NCBI GenBank assembly: GCA_008923315.1
Contig: WBSF01000009.1
Coordinates: 186,001-250,000 of the forward strand
Source of the DNA: Betaproteobacteria bacterium SCN1
Lineage (GTDB): Bacteria > Pseudomonadota > Gammaproteobacteria > Burkholderiales > Thiobacillaceae
Reading direction: 5' to 3'
DNA length: 64,000 bases
The position numbers were made by a program, and so were the translations under genes. The stretch's first letter is position 1, and every line of letters starts with the position of its first letter. Shown in pieces: positions 16,976 through 25,911 of the stretch. The notes under the pieces are model-generated. The model saw only the letters and a list, made by a program, of their open reading frames with translations, ran no database searches and was not told where the DNA came from.

Positions 16976-18508
16976 ATGACGCTCTACACCACGGACTACC
17001 TGGAGTATTACCTGACCCTGGTGGCTTGGGTGGTCAACAACGGCATCTGGAGCATCCTCGTGGCCAGCGGCGTGTTCGCACTGCCGTTCGTGGCCATCGT
17101 GATCCAGGAATGGCTCAAGGCCCGCAGCGAAGGTGCGGACGAAGGCAACAAGGGCGTGCTGTCGTCAATGCGCATCGAGAACCGGGTGTGGGTGGCGATC
17201 GTGGTCATCATGTTCGCCGGCATCCCGTTCATCCCGGTGGATCTCGCCACGATCAAGTTCGACACCACGCGCTCCGCGCAATGCCAGGTCAACGTCCCGC
17301 TGCCCAACGACACGGGCTGGTCCAACGTCTACACGGCGCTCAACGACCAGAGCGCGCTGGTGCCGGTGTGGTGGTTCTTCATGCACGCGCTGTCGAAAGC
17401 CGTGACGGGCTCCGCGGTGGCGGCGATTCCCTGCGGCACGGACCTGCGTCAGATTCGCATGGATGTCGATGCCACGCGCATCGACGATCCGGTGCTTGCA
17501 CAGGAGGTCGCCGACTTCACGCACGACTGCTACGGGCCGTCGCGCGCCAAGCTGTTCATGAACCGGCCGACGCTCTCCGACGAGCAGATGAACGACGTCA
17601 CCTGGATCGGATCGAGTTACTTCCTCGACACGCCCGGCTTCTATGACACCTATCGCGCCAAGACCCCACGCACGGCCTGGCCCTACGACGCGACCCGCGA
17701 TGCGGGGCTGGCACAGGTGGACAGCGGCGGCGGCTATCCGTCCTGCCGGCAGTGGTGGGCCGATGGCGGCCAGGGACTGCGCAGCCGGCTGCTGGCACAG
17801 GTCGACCCGGACCTGCTGACCCGCATCGGGCGCTGGGTGGGCTTCCTGTCGCAGAGCGAGGTCAATGACTCGGTGATCCGCGCCGTCGTCTCACCGCGGC
17901 AGCAGAAGATGAACCAGGGCGCCGTCTACACCGACTACGGCGGCCAGATCGACAAGACGCTGCCGAACATCGTCACGCGCGGCGCGAGCGACCTGGGGCT
18001 GACCGTCGGCTCGCTGGGCTTCTTTCCGGCGATGGACGTGGTGCGCCAGGCGCTGCCGATGGTGCTGACCATGCTCAAGATGGCGCTCGTCATCTGCATC
18101 CCACTGGTGCTGCTGATCGGCACCTACGACCTGAAGACGGTGGTGACGGTGAGCTGCGTCCAGTTCGCGCTGTTCTTCGTGGACTTCTGGTTCCAGCTCG
18201 CGCGCTGGATCGACAGCACGATCCTGGACGCGCTCTACGGCTGGGGGTTTGGCGCGGACAGGCCGCACACGAACTTCGATCCGCTGATCGGCCTGAACAA
18301 TGCGTTCGGTGACATGCTGCTGAACTTCGTCATGGCAACGATGTTCATCGTGTTGCCGACGTTCTGGGTCATGGCACTCGGATGGGCAGGCGTTCGCGCC
18401 GGAAACTTCCTGGGCGGTCTCATCACTGGCACGTCCGATGCAAAGTCGGCTGGGGGTAGTGGCTCTCGCCTTGCGATGACGGCTGTATCGAAAGGTGCTG
18501 CGAAGTAA
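16976..18508 (+). CDS. Conjugal transfer protein TraG, N-terminal domain type
   Basis: The protein has 510 residues. Hydrophobic segments lie at about 14-36 and 62-83, a large periplasmic region runs from about 90 to 350, and further membrane helices cluster at about 355-405 and 435-475. This is the TraG_N architecture, involved in mating-pair stabilisation and pilus assembly. It is the last plus-strand gene of the transfer block and converges with the DUF3742 gene 28 bases away. A GGGAGG ribosome site precedes the start. Confidence 0.9.
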   Translation: MTLYTTDYLEYYLTLVAWVVNNGIWSILVASGVFALPFVAIVIQEWLKARSEGADEGNKGVLSSMRIENRVWVAIVVIMFAGIPFIPVDLATIKFDTTRSAQCQVNVPLPNDTGWSNVYTALNDQSALVPVWWFFMHALSKAVTGSAVAAIPCGTDLRQIRMDVDATRIDDPVLAQEVADFTHDCYGPSRAKLFMNRPTLSDEQMNDVTWIGSSYFLDTPGFYDTYRAKTPRTAWPYDATRDAGLAQVDSGGGYPSCRQWWADGGQGLRSRLLAQVDPDLLTRIGRWVGFLSQSEVNDSVIRAVVSPRQQKMNQGAVYTDYGGQIDKTLPNIVTRGASDLGLTVGSLGFFPAMDVVRQALPMVLTMLKMALVICIPLVLLIGTYDLKTVVTVSCVQFALFFVDFWFQLARWIDSTILDALYGWGFGADRPHTNFDPLIGLNNAFGDMLLNFVMATMFIVLPTFWVMALGWAGVRAGNFLGGLITGTSDAKSAGGSGSRLAMTAVSKGAAK

Positions 18509-18536
18509 GGAGCACTCTCTCGCGTTGATGCGGCAG

Positions 18537-18899
18537 CTACGGCTCGTCGGGATCGCCCATGTCGATCCGCCAGTCATCTTTGTCGTACAGGCCGACGCCC
18601 GAGTGTCCGTCTCTAAGTTCCGGCTGCTTCTCGTCGTCCTCGTCGGCGTTCCGCGCGAGCCATGCGGCGACCACTGCAAAGGCCAGCAGCAGGACGAGCC
18701 AGGATACGGTGTAGAGCAGCATGCCAAGTACGGCCAGCTTGACGATCCAGAGCACCGCCGTCGCCGCGCCCGCGGGCACCCCGCGCGTCACCAGCCAGCC
18801 GGCGACACGCTGCTCGCGGCGCAGGTATCCACGCCAGGCACGGCCAGCCCCCCGGCCCAGCCGGTGGCTCCAGCGCCCGTTGTGCGTGTTGGTGGTCAT
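18537..18899 (-). CDS. DUF3742 family ICE protein
   Basis: The start chosen at 18899 (MTTNTHNGRWSHRLGRGAG) gives 120 residues; an ATG two codons earlier is equally possible. The N-terminus is basic, two close hydrophobic segments lie around residues 40-75, and the tail is acidic (GLYDKDDWRIDMGDPDEP). DUF3742 regularly ends the transfer block on the opposite strand in this ICE class. Its function is unknown. Confidence 0.88.
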   Translation of the reverse strand: MTTNTHNGRWSHRLGRGAGRAWRGYLRREQRVAGWLVTRGVPAGAATAVLWIVKLAVLGMLLYTVSWLVLLLAFAVVAAWLARNADEDDEKQPELRDGHSGVGLYDKDDWRIDMGDPDEP

Positions 18900-19113
18900 G
18901 CTCATGTGCCTCGGCTTCAGTGGTGCCTCACCTCGCGGAGTGGCCGGTCGTGGCTTGCCCTCCAGCATAGACCGCGATCAGGAGGGCGGGTTGCGGCTGG
19001 CAGAGCCGGGTCGGCCTGGGTCGCAGGGCGATTAGATTCTGCACTATAAATCAAACCTTATGCTACTTTCTCTGCACGTTCTTGCAATGGCTCTAGGGGC
19101 TGATTGGATTCCG

Positions 19114-19129
19114 TGTTATTTTTATAACA
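19114..19129. promoter_or_regulatory. Palindrome at the abiEi start codon, candidate operator
   Basis: TGTTAT-TTTT-ATAACA is a perfect six-base inverted repeat whose last base is the A of the ATG at 19129. The surroundings (about 19030-19130) are much more A+T-rich than the ICE average and should contain the promoter. AbiEi antitoxins are known to repress their own operon by binding inverted repeats. Confidence 0.55.
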
Positions 19130-19887
19130 TGGATGGAAATTCTCGGCACCAGGTAATCAAGCGGCTGCAGGCGGGACTCCCCCGCGGGGCGCCGTTCGAC
19201 CTTGCCACCCTGAGCCAGTTCGGGGTGTCGCCCCAGCTCGCCGCCCACTATGCCGACGGCGGGTGGCTCGTGCGCCTGGCCCATGGCGTCTATGCCTTCC
19301 CGAACGATGAGTTCGGGGTCTACGGTGCGCTGAAGTTCCTGCAACAGCGCGTGCCCGGCCTGCACGTCGGCGGCAAGAGCGCCCTGGCCCTGCAGGGTGT
19401 GCGGCACAACCTGGGCAGCCGGGAGGCGCTGGTGCTGTGGGGCGACGGTCGCTTCGCGTTGCCGGCCTGGTTCACTTCGCGCTTTCCGGCCCGCTACGTC
19501 CACGCCCGCCTGTTCGACTGGCCGGACACGGCGCTGGCCGGCAAGACCCTGACCACGCCGCCTGGCCTGCCCGAGGATCTGCGGGTGGCAGCCCCCGAGC
19601 GTGCCGTGCTGGAGCTGCTGTACGAAGCCGGCGTCAAGCAGAGCCTCGAAGAGGCCCGCAACCTCTTCGATGGACTGCGTTCCCCCCGCAAGGACTTACT
19701 CGGGCAACTGCTGTCCTGCTGCGCCAGCGTGAAGGCCGTGCGCCTGTTCCTGACCTGGGCGCGCGAGACCAGCCTCGTGGATGTCGATGCCCTGCTGGAG
19801 CAGTACCCGGTTCGCACCGGCAGCAACACGCGCTGGATGAGCCGGCTCGATGACGGCACCTTGCTGAGCCTGAGACCTCATGGATAA
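19129..19887 (+). CDS. abiEi: Type IV toxin-antitoxin system AbiEi family antitoxin
   Basis: The start at 19129 gives 252 residues. The N-terminal winged-helix region (SQFGVSPQLAAHYADGGWLVRLAHGVYAF pattern) is the AbiEi DNA-binding domain, and the C-terminal part contains the conserved PERAVLELLYE stretch. AbiEi counteracts AbiEii and represses transcription. It overlaps the toxin gene by eight bases, the usual arrangement. As ICE cargo it can add phage abortive infection and also help keep the element in the cell. Confidence 0.9.
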   Translation: MDGNSRHQVIKRLQAGLPRGAPFDLATLSQFGVSPQLAAHYADGGWLVRLAHGVYAFPNDEFGVYGALKFLQQRVPGLHVGGKSALALQGVRHNLGSREALVLWGDGRFALPAWFTSRFPARYVHARLFDWPDTALAGKTLTTPPGLPEDLRVAAPERAVLELLYEAGVKQSLEEARNLFDGLRSPRKDLLGQLLSCCASVKAVRLFLTWARETSLVDVDALLEQYPVRTGSNTRWMSRLDDGTLLSLRPHG

Positions 19888-20800
19888 GACCTACGCGGAC
19901 ACCGTTCGCCTGCTGCTGGCCGTCGCGCCCGACGTGTTCGCCAACGACATCTTCGCCATGAAGGGCGGCACGGCCATCAACCTCTTCGTGCGGGACATGC
20001 CGCGCCTTTCAGTGGACATCGACGTGGTGTACCTCCCGTGGCAGACGCCGCGCGACGAAGCGCTGCAAGCCATCAACCAGGAGCTGGCCGCCATCGCCAC
20101 GCGCGTTGCGCCACTGGGCGTGCAGACACGCCTGGTTCGCGCCAAGGACCTGGGAGACACCAAGCTGATCGTCGAGAACGACGCCAGCCAGGTGAAGATC
20201 GAGGTCAATGTCGTGTTCCGCGGCAGCGTGCTGCCCGTCGAGCGGCGGCCGCTGAGCGCCAAGACCAGCGATCTGTTCGGCGTCGAGTTCGAGCTGCCGG
20301 TTCTGGCACCGGACGAGCTGTACGCCAGCAAGCTGGTGGCCGCGCTGGATCGACAGCACCCCCGCGACCTGTTCGACGTGTGGCAGCTCTTTGAGTCGGG
20401 CGACATCAGCGACGGCATGGTCGAGTGCTTCGTGATCTATTTGGCGGGCCACAACCGGCCGCCCCACGAAGTGCTGTTCGGCAACGACAAGGACATCGCC
20501 GGCGAGTACGAGCGGGCCTTTGTCGGCATGACCGAAGTGGATTGCTCCCTGGAGATGCTGCTCGATGCTCGCGCCAGGCTGCGGCGCGAACTGCCACAGC
20601 GACTGAGCACCGCGCACAAGCAGTTTCTGAGCGGGCTGGTGCGCGCAGAACCGGACTGGTCGCTGGTGCAATGCCAACACGCCGCTCAACTGCCGGCACT
20701 GCGCTGGAAGCTGAGCAATCTCGAAACCTTCCGCAAGCGCCGTCCCGACGACTTCGCAGCACAATCCGCCGCCCTCGACACCGGCTTGGGCCAGAGCTGA
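19880..20800 (+). CDS. abiEii: AbiEii/AbiGii family nucleotidyltransferase toxin
   Basis: The 306-residue protein has the AbiEii nucleotidyltransferase motifs: K28-G-G-T31 (FAMKGGTAINLF) and the catalytic D46-x-D48 (LSVDIDVVY). A DELYASKLVAALDRQHPRDLFD segment also occurs in the family. AbiEii-type toxins transfer nucleotides to cellular RNA targets such as tRNA. All recognisable catalytic residues are present, so it should be active unless neutralised by AbiEi. Confidence 0.9.
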   Translation: MDKTYADTVRLLLAVAPDVFANDIFAMKGGTAINLFVRDMPRLSVDIDVVYLPWQTPRDEALQAINQELAAIATRVAPLGVQTRLVRAKDLGDTKLIVENDASQVKIEVNVVFRGSVLPVERRPLSAKTSDLFGVEFELPVLAPDELYASKLVAALDRQHPRDLFDVWQLFESGDISDGMVECFVIYLAGHNRPPHEVLFGNDKDIAGEYERAFVGMTEVDCSLEMLLDARARLRRELPQRLSTAHKQFLSGLVRAEPDWSLVQCQHAAQLPALRWKLSNLETFRKRRPDDFAAQSAALDTGLGQS

Positions 20801-20884
20801 CGGACATCCCCGCAGCTTCCGGCTTGCCGGGATTGCCCCATGCCGCATTCATCGTGGCGCCCGCGCAGCAGCGGCCCTATACCC

Positions 20885-20971
20885 AAAGGCTTCCGACAAA
20901 GGCCAAAGGGCTGGGAAGGGGCAAAGGAAGGGTGCCAAGGGGAAAGGCCCTATCCTGAAAAGGCCAAAAGG
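20885..20971 (+). repeat. Purine-rich iterated AAAGGCC region upstream of the relaxase gene
   Basis: AAAGG or AAAGGCC units recur at about 20885, 20898, 20905, 20923, 20943, 20959 and 20966 in a G/A-rich stretch between abiEii and the MobH gene. It could be an origin-of-transfer or regulatory region. No clear nick motif is visible. Confidence 0.35.
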
Positions 20972-21003
20972 CGCCCCGAGCAGCTCGTCATCTGGGGTTC
21001 GCC
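20970..21003 (+). promoter_or_regulatory. Hairpin burying the relaxase ribosome-binding site
   Basis: GGC(970-972) pairs with GCC(21001-21003) and CCCC(974-977) pairs with GGGG(994-997), which is the Shine-Dalgarno of the ATG at 21004. Loop and flanks (CTCGTCATCTGG, GGTTCGCC) closely resemble the radC-like leader at 13110-13143. Confidence 0.5.
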
Positions 21004-22857
21004 ATGCTCTCGCTGTTCCAGCGCAAACGGGTGCCACCCACCGCCGGCACACCGCCCACCTCCGCCATCGAAACTCCGAAAGGGTCGATGCGGCCGGAGT
21101 CGGCCGCATCGCTGCTGGCCACGCCGCGTCGGCAGAAACTGCTGGAACACATCTGGCAGCGCACATCGCTCTCGCGCCGGCAGTTCGCCAGGCTCTACCT
21201 CGCCCCACTGGAGCGCTACGCCGAGCTGGTCCAGCAGTTCCCGGCCTCCGAGAACCACCACCACGCCTATCCGGGCGGCATGCTGGACCACGGCCTGGAG
21301 ATCGTCGCCTATGCGCTGAAGCTGCGGCAGTCATACCTGCTGCCTGCGGGCGTCACGCCGGAGGCACAGGCGGCCCAGGCCGAGGCCTGGACCGCAGGCA
21401 CGGCCTACGCGGCCCTGCTGCACGACATCGGCAAGATTGCGGTCGATCTGCACGTCGAGCATGCCGACGGCAGCGTCTGGCATCCCTGGCACGGCCCACT
21501 GCGAAAGCCCTACCGCTTCCGTTACCGAAAGGAGCGTGAGTACCGCCTGCACAGCGCCGCCACCGGGCTGCTCTACGCGCACCTTCTCGATCGGGACATC
21601 TTCGACTGGCTCAGCGGCTATCCCGACCTCTGGGCCGCGCTGCTGTACGTGCTGGCCGGCCAGTACGAGCACGCCGGCACACTCGGCGAGCTGGTCGTGC
21701 AGGCCGACCAGGCATCGGTCGCCCAGGAACTCGGCGGCGATCCCAGCAAGGCGCTGGCGGCGCCCAAGCATGCGCTGCAACGCAAATTGCTCGACGGCTT
21801 GCGCTACCTGCTCAAGGAAGCGTTCAAGTTGAACCAGGCCGGCCCGGCGGACGGTTGGCTGACCCAAGACGCCTTGTGGCTGGTGAGCAAGACCGTCTCC
21901 GACAAGCTGCGCGCACATCTGCTGTCACAGGGCATCGACGGCATCCCGGCCAGCAATACGGCGGTGTTCAACGTGCTGCAGGATCACGGCATCGTGCAAC
22001 CGACGCCGGATGGCAAGGCGATCTGGAAGGCTACCGTCACCAGCGACGCGGGCTGGTCGCACGCATTCACCTTCCTGAAACTCTCGCCAGCGATGATCTG
22101 GGATGCCGCCGACCGGCCGGCGCCGTTCGCAGGCCGTGTGCAGGTCGAAGAGGAACAAGCGGAGCCGACGCCACAGGCGCCGGCGGTGCCCGATGGGCCG
22201 CGCGCGGAAGGCATCGAAGCTGCATCCGCGAGCACGACGCCGATCGCATCCGCAGCCATGGACACCGGCGTGGCCGCGCTGCTCGACCTGCGGGGCGACA
22301 CCGCTCCACCCACGGCACCGGAGATCCCGAGTTCCCCTGTTGCCGAGCCCGAGCCGGCCCCTTCGACCGTGCCCCCGCCGCAGATGGGCCTCGCGCCTTC
22401 CCAGGATCGCGCGGAGCCCTCCGGGGCGCACTTCATGGCCTGGCTGCGCCAGAGCATCCAGACGCGCAAGCTCATCATCAACGACGCCAAGGCCCTGGTG
22501 CATACCGTCGCCGGTACGACCTATCTCGTCAGCCCCGGCGTGTTCCAGCGCTACGCGCAGGAGTACCTTCAAGTCGCCGCGCTGGCCAAGCAGGAGAAGC
22601 TGGAGGGGTGGCAGTGGGTACAGAAGCGCTTTGAGAAGCTGGGGCAGCACCGCAAGCAGCCGAGCGGGCTGAACATCTGGACCTGCGAAGTCACGGGGCC
22701 GCGCAAGTCGCGCCGGCTGCACGGCTATCTGCTCGCCAGCCCGGAGGCGCTGTTCCGGGAGACGCCGCCAGACAACCCATACCTGCGGCTCCTCAACGAG
22801 GCCGCAAAGCGCGAAGATTCAGCCCTTGGGGGCAAGGACAACGACGATCAGGGGTAG
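21004..22857 (+). CDS. MobH family relaxase (TraI-type, TIGR03760-like)
   Basis: The protein has 617 residues. The N-terminal TraI_2 domain carries H85-H86-H87 followed by YPGGMLDHGLE (89-99) and the HD-type L138-L-H-D-I-G-K144, the metal-binding signature of MobH relaxases. A Pro/Ala-rich linker (about 375-470) leads to a C-terminal TraI_2_C-like domain (about 475-600). The enzyme should nick at oriT and lead the strand into the recipient. It is preceded by a structured leader and a purine-rich repeat region. Confidence 0.93.
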   Translation: MLSLFQRKRVPPTAGTPPTSAIETPKGSMRPESAASLLATPRRQKLLEHIWQRTSLSRRQFARLYLAPLERYAELVQQFPASENHHHAYPGGMLDHGLEIVAYALKLRQSYLLPAGVTPEAQAAQAEAWTAGTAYAALLHDIGKIAVDLHVEHADGSVWHPWHGPLRKPYRFRYRKEREYRLHSAATGLLYAHLLDRDIFDWLSGYPDLWAALLYVLAGQYEHAGTLGELVVQADQASVAQELGGDPSKALAAPKHALQRKLLDGLRYLLKEAFKLNQAGPADGWLTQDALWLVSKTVSDKLRAHLLSQGIDGIPASNTAVFNVLQDHGIVQPTPDGKAIWKATVTSDAGWSHAFTFLKLSPAMIWDAADRPAPFAGRVQVEEEQAEPTPQAPAVPDGPRAEGIEAASASTTPIASAAMDTGVAALLDLRGDTAPPTAPEIPSSPVAEPEPAPSTVPPPQMGLAPSQDRAEPSGAHFMAWLRQSIQTRKLIINDAKALVHTVAGTTYLVSPGVFQRYAQEYLQVAALAKQEKLEGWQWVQKRFEKLGQHRKQPSGLNIWTCEVTGPRKSRRLHGYLLASPEALFRETPPDNPYLRLLNEAAKREDSALGGKDNDDQG

Positions 22858-22883
22858 GCGTGCGACCGCTGTGCGGGCCGGCT

Positions 22884-23183
22884 TCAATCTGCGGATGGAG
22901 CCGACTCTGCCAGCTTGGCTTCGGTCAGAGTCATCAAGTGGGCGGAACTGCATTTCAGCGCACGGGCAATCTTGAGGATGAGAGGGAGCGTGGGCACATG
23001 CTCGCCGCGCTCGATCTTGCCCATGTGCGACCGTTCGATGCCGGCCATGTGGGCCAGCGTTTCCTGAGCGATACCCTGGTTGGTTCTTTCTTCCCGCACG
23101 GCAGCCCCAAACGCGATGGCTGGTTCCGCTTCGTAGGTAGTGGTGCCGGTGGGGCGGCCCCTTTGGATCGAACGCTTTGGCAT
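22884..23183 (-). CDS. XRE family helix-turn-helix regulator
   Basis: The ATG at 23183 gives 99 residues; a TTG two codons earlier is possible. A lambda-repressor-like HTH occupies about residues 25-85 (FGAAVREERTNQGIAQETLA, then MGKIERGEHVPTL). The N-terminal 20 residues are basic. It is transcribed against the relaxase gene, which ends 26 bases away, and sits beside the integrase region. It is therefore a candidate regulator of ICE excision or transfer. Confidence 0.88.
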   Translation of the reverse strand: MPKRSIQRGRPTGTTTYEAEPAIAFGAAVREERTNQGIAQETLAHMAGIERSHMGKIERGEHVPTLPLILKIARALKCSSAHLMTLTEAKLAESAPSAD

Positions 23184-23255
23184 TGCCAAGAGCGTCGAAC
23201 ACGGTCACGATTTAAACCACGTTAAACTTAACTCATCCAACGGCTTCGAGATCAG

Positions 23256-23915
23256 TTGCCACGAGTTCACCGCCTGGGGGAGCTGGACGTGGAATCGAGT
23301 GACATCACCGCCGAAATTCGCATGGCCGTCCTCGGCGAATGGGTGCCTCCCCAGCTCGCCGACGTGCTCGCTCTGCAGCGTGCCGAAGAGCCGGAGACTC
23401 ATGCCGTCCTGGCCGGCTGGACAGATCCCGGTCGAGGCGCGGAGCTGCCGGACGACGGCTTCGACTTCGCCTTGTCTGCGGTTGCCCGGCAGTGGCCTGG
23501 CTGGGTATGCGAACCGCTGTGGCATGACACGCTGGCGGTCGCCGTGGCCAAGCGCTCCCACCTGCTGGCCCACCGTGAAGTGCCGTGCGGGGAAGTGCTC
23601 AAGCAGCCCTTGATCTGCTCGCAGTCCACGGCCGATGAACCATGGCGCATGACCGTGCAGCGCGTGTTCGATAACGCGCTGCAGGAGCGGGAGCGAACGG
23701 TGGAGACATTCGATGTGGCGATGACGCTGGTGGCCGCCGGGTACGGGATCGCCATTGCGCCTGCCGCGAGACTGGCGAGCTACCTACGCCGAGGCATCGC
23801 CGTGCGGCCGCTGGCCGGCGCACCAACGATCGTGATGGCTTACCTGCTGCGCCGCAACGCTTCCTTGTCGGACACCCAGGCAAGATTCGCCCGCCGCGCG
23901 CGCTTGGTGTCCTGA
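23256..23915 (+). CDS. LysR-type substrate-binding domain protein lacking its HTH, probably a remnant
   Basis: The product is about 219 residues and matches only the C-terminal ligand-binding half of LysR regulators (GFDFALSAVARQWPG, LWHDTLAVAVAKRSHL, DVAMTLVAAGYGIAIAPA). The frame extends upstream to 23232 without an ATG and is then closed by TAA codons. No N-terminal winged helix is encoded in any upstream frame. The TTG start is uncertain. It could be a truncated regulator left from recombination at the ICE end or a stand-alone ligand-binding protein. Confidence 0.65.
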   Translation: MPRVHRLGELDVESSDITAEIRMAVLGEWVPPQLADVLALQRAEEPETHAVLAGWTDPGRGAELPDDGFDFALSAVARQWPGWVCEPLWHDTLAVAVAKRSHLLAHREVPCGEVLKQPLICSQSTADEPWRMTVQRVFDNALQERERTVETFDVAMTLVAAGYGIAIAPAARLASYLRRGIAVRPLAGAPTIVMAYLLRRNASLSDTQARFARRARLVS

Positions 23916-23962
23916 CAGACGCGCGGGAATCGCGGTTTCGCCACGATCCCGCATTCCTGCTG

Positions 23963-25816
23963 CTAGGCAACCCCGACCCGCAGCGGGGTCCATTCGCTTT
24001 CCTTCACGGCTGTGCTCACTGCCATGACGAGCTTGTCGAGATTGCCGGCCGTCACGCCCTCCAGTGCCGAACGCCCCCTCAGCATCGAGCGCGGTTGCAG
24101 CAGTGCATGGTAGATCTGCCAAGGGTCCGCACCCCTGGTCAGCTTCAGGACGGACTGGATCAGCTCGTGCTTGAGTGGGTCGAGATGCCAATCCGGCACG
24201 CGCTGGCCGCGGTTGCCCACGTTCAACGCCAGCAAGTTGCCCGCCTTGATCTCGTAGCTGATCCACCTGCGGGATTTGCCCGCCATCTTGGCAAACGCAG
24301 CGACGGGGAGGTTGTGCGGCGCCTCGAAGACATCAAACAGCTCCATCCGCTCGCGCTGAATGTCCGAAGGCACCAGCGGCGCGGCCGATCGAGGGGGCGG
24401 AACCGCCGGCAGCCGATGTGCGGCGGCAGAAACCAACGGCATGGCGTCACCCGGCTTCGTCACGAGCAGGATTGGCGAAGCGGCAACCGGCGTAGAGGGT
24501 GCGCTTGCGGTTTGCTCACTCGGGAATGCGGGCACGCCTTCCAGATGCACGGTGAGCGGCATGCTGGCCGCCTCGACCTGGTTCTGCTCGAAGAGGTCGA
24601 GCCGATCGGCCCAGTCCTGCATCATGCGGCGACGCTGCTCCACGTACTCGGCATGGTTGTAGGTCGCGCTGACCTTGTTGGGATCGACATGCGAGAGCTG
24701 TGCATCCACCCAGACCTTCGGGTAGCCGATCTCGTTGAGCGCGGTGGACATCGTGCCGCGGATACCGTGTCCGGTCAGGCGTTCCTGGTAGCCCATGCGT
24801 TTGAGCGCACCATTGAGCGTGTTCTCGCTGATGCGCTTCTTCAAGTCGCTGTCGTGCCGAAACAGGTAGCGCTGGGCCGGCTTGAACTCATCGAGCAGGT
24901 GCCGGACGATCTCCATGGCCTGAATCGACAGCGGCACGATGTAGGGCGGGATGTCCTTCGGCTGCTGCCGCTTCTTGCGCATATCCAACTGGAGTTGCTT
25001 CACGACGTCGGGCGGGATGGTCCACAGCCCACGGTCCAGATCGAATTGATCCGGCATCGCCTGTCGCAGCTCTCCGGTTCGCACGCCGGTCAGCAGCAAT
25101 AGCCGCAGCCCGAGTTGGGTCTGCCGCCTGCCGCGATAGCTGCGCAGCCGCTGCAACAGCTTCGGCAGTTCGGCCATGCGCAGGAACGGGTTGTGGTTGA
25201 CGGGTGGCAGCGGCAGCGCCACCACATCGAGATCGGAGGCGGGGTTTTGCTCCAGGCCCGGCACGATCACCAGCGCGTAGCGAAACAGTTGGTTGAACCA
25301 CGTCCTGACTTTCTCGGCGACGGAGAGTGCCCTGCGCTTCTCGATCTTGGCGATCACCTCCAACAGGTCGGGACGCTTGATCTCATAGATCGACCGCTTG
25401 CCCAAGGTGGGCAGCACATCCTTGTCGAAGATCCGTGGAAGTATCGAGAGGGTCGTCTGCCGGCCTTCCTTGAGGCTGAGCCCGCGATGCTTGAGCCACT
25501 TGCGATACACCGCCTCGAAGGTGTTTTCGTCGGCGAGCCGGACAGCAGTGCGCTTCTGCTTGCGGTGAACGCGAGGATTGGTGCCTTTGGCCAGCAGGGC
25601 GCGCGCTTCGTCGCGTAGGCTGCGGGCCTCGCGAAGCGTCACCTCCGGGTAGGTGCCGAGCGACATCCGCTTCTGCTTGCCCGCCCAGTAGTAGCGGAAG
25701 TGCCAAGTCCTGCCCCCTGCAGCCGTGACGGCCAGGGAGAGGCCATCCAAGTCAGGGAGGGTGTATGCCTTGCCAGTTGCCTTGGCCTGTCGAACGGCCA
25801 GGTCTGAGAGTGCCAT
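23963..25816 (-). CDS. int: Tyrosine recombinase / ICE integrase
   Basis: The start chosen at 25816 (MALSDLAVRQAK) gives 617 residues; an ATG six codons earlier is open. The order is an N-terminal DUF4102 arm-binding domain, a SAM-like core-binding domain, and a catalytic domain with Arg in LTGVRTGEL, HGIRGT, His in QLSHVDP and the nucleophile Tyr in NHAEYVEQR. A C-terminal extension of about 200 residues is present, as in the long integrases of ICEclc. The gene points away from the tRNA-Gly, 239 bases from its 3' end, so its promoter lies in the attachment region. Confidence 0.95.
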   Translation of the reverse strand: MALSDLAVRQAKATGKAYTLPDLDGLSLAVTAAGGRTWHFRYYWAGKQKRMSLGTYPEVTLREARSLRDEARALLAKGTNPRVHRKQKRTAVRLADENTFEAVYRKWLKHRGLSLKEGRQTTLSILPRIFDKDVLPTLGKRSIYEIKRPDLLEVIAKIEKRRALSVAEKVRTWFNQLFRYALVIVPGLEQNPASDLDVVALPLPPVNHNPFLRMAELPKLLQRLRSYRGRRQTQLGLRLLLLTGVRTGELRQAMPDQFDLDRGLWTIPPDVVKQLQLDMRKKRQQPKDIPPYIVPLSIQAMEIVRHLLDEFKPAQRYLFRHDSDLKKRISENTLNGALKRMGYQERLTGHGIRGTMSTALNEIGYPKVWVDAQLSHVDPNKVSATYNHAEYVEQRRRMMQDWADRLDLFEQNQVEAASMPLTVHLEGVPAFPSEQTASAPSTPVAASPILLVTKPGDAMPLVSAAAHRLPAVPPPRSAAPLVPSDIQRERMELFDVFEAPHNLPVAAFAKMAGKSRRWISYEIKAGNLLALNVGNRGQRVPDWHLDPLKHELIQSVLKLTRGADPWQIYHALLQPRSMLRGRSALEGVTAGNLDKLVMAVSTAVKESEWTPLRVGVA

Positions 25817-25911
25817 GCTCTTGCTCCTGAACATGAGTCAGGAACCAGATGCTGGTCACGTCGACCTCGCCCCTCCATCAACAATCCGGAATCAGCCGCG
25901 CCCGCAAAAAT

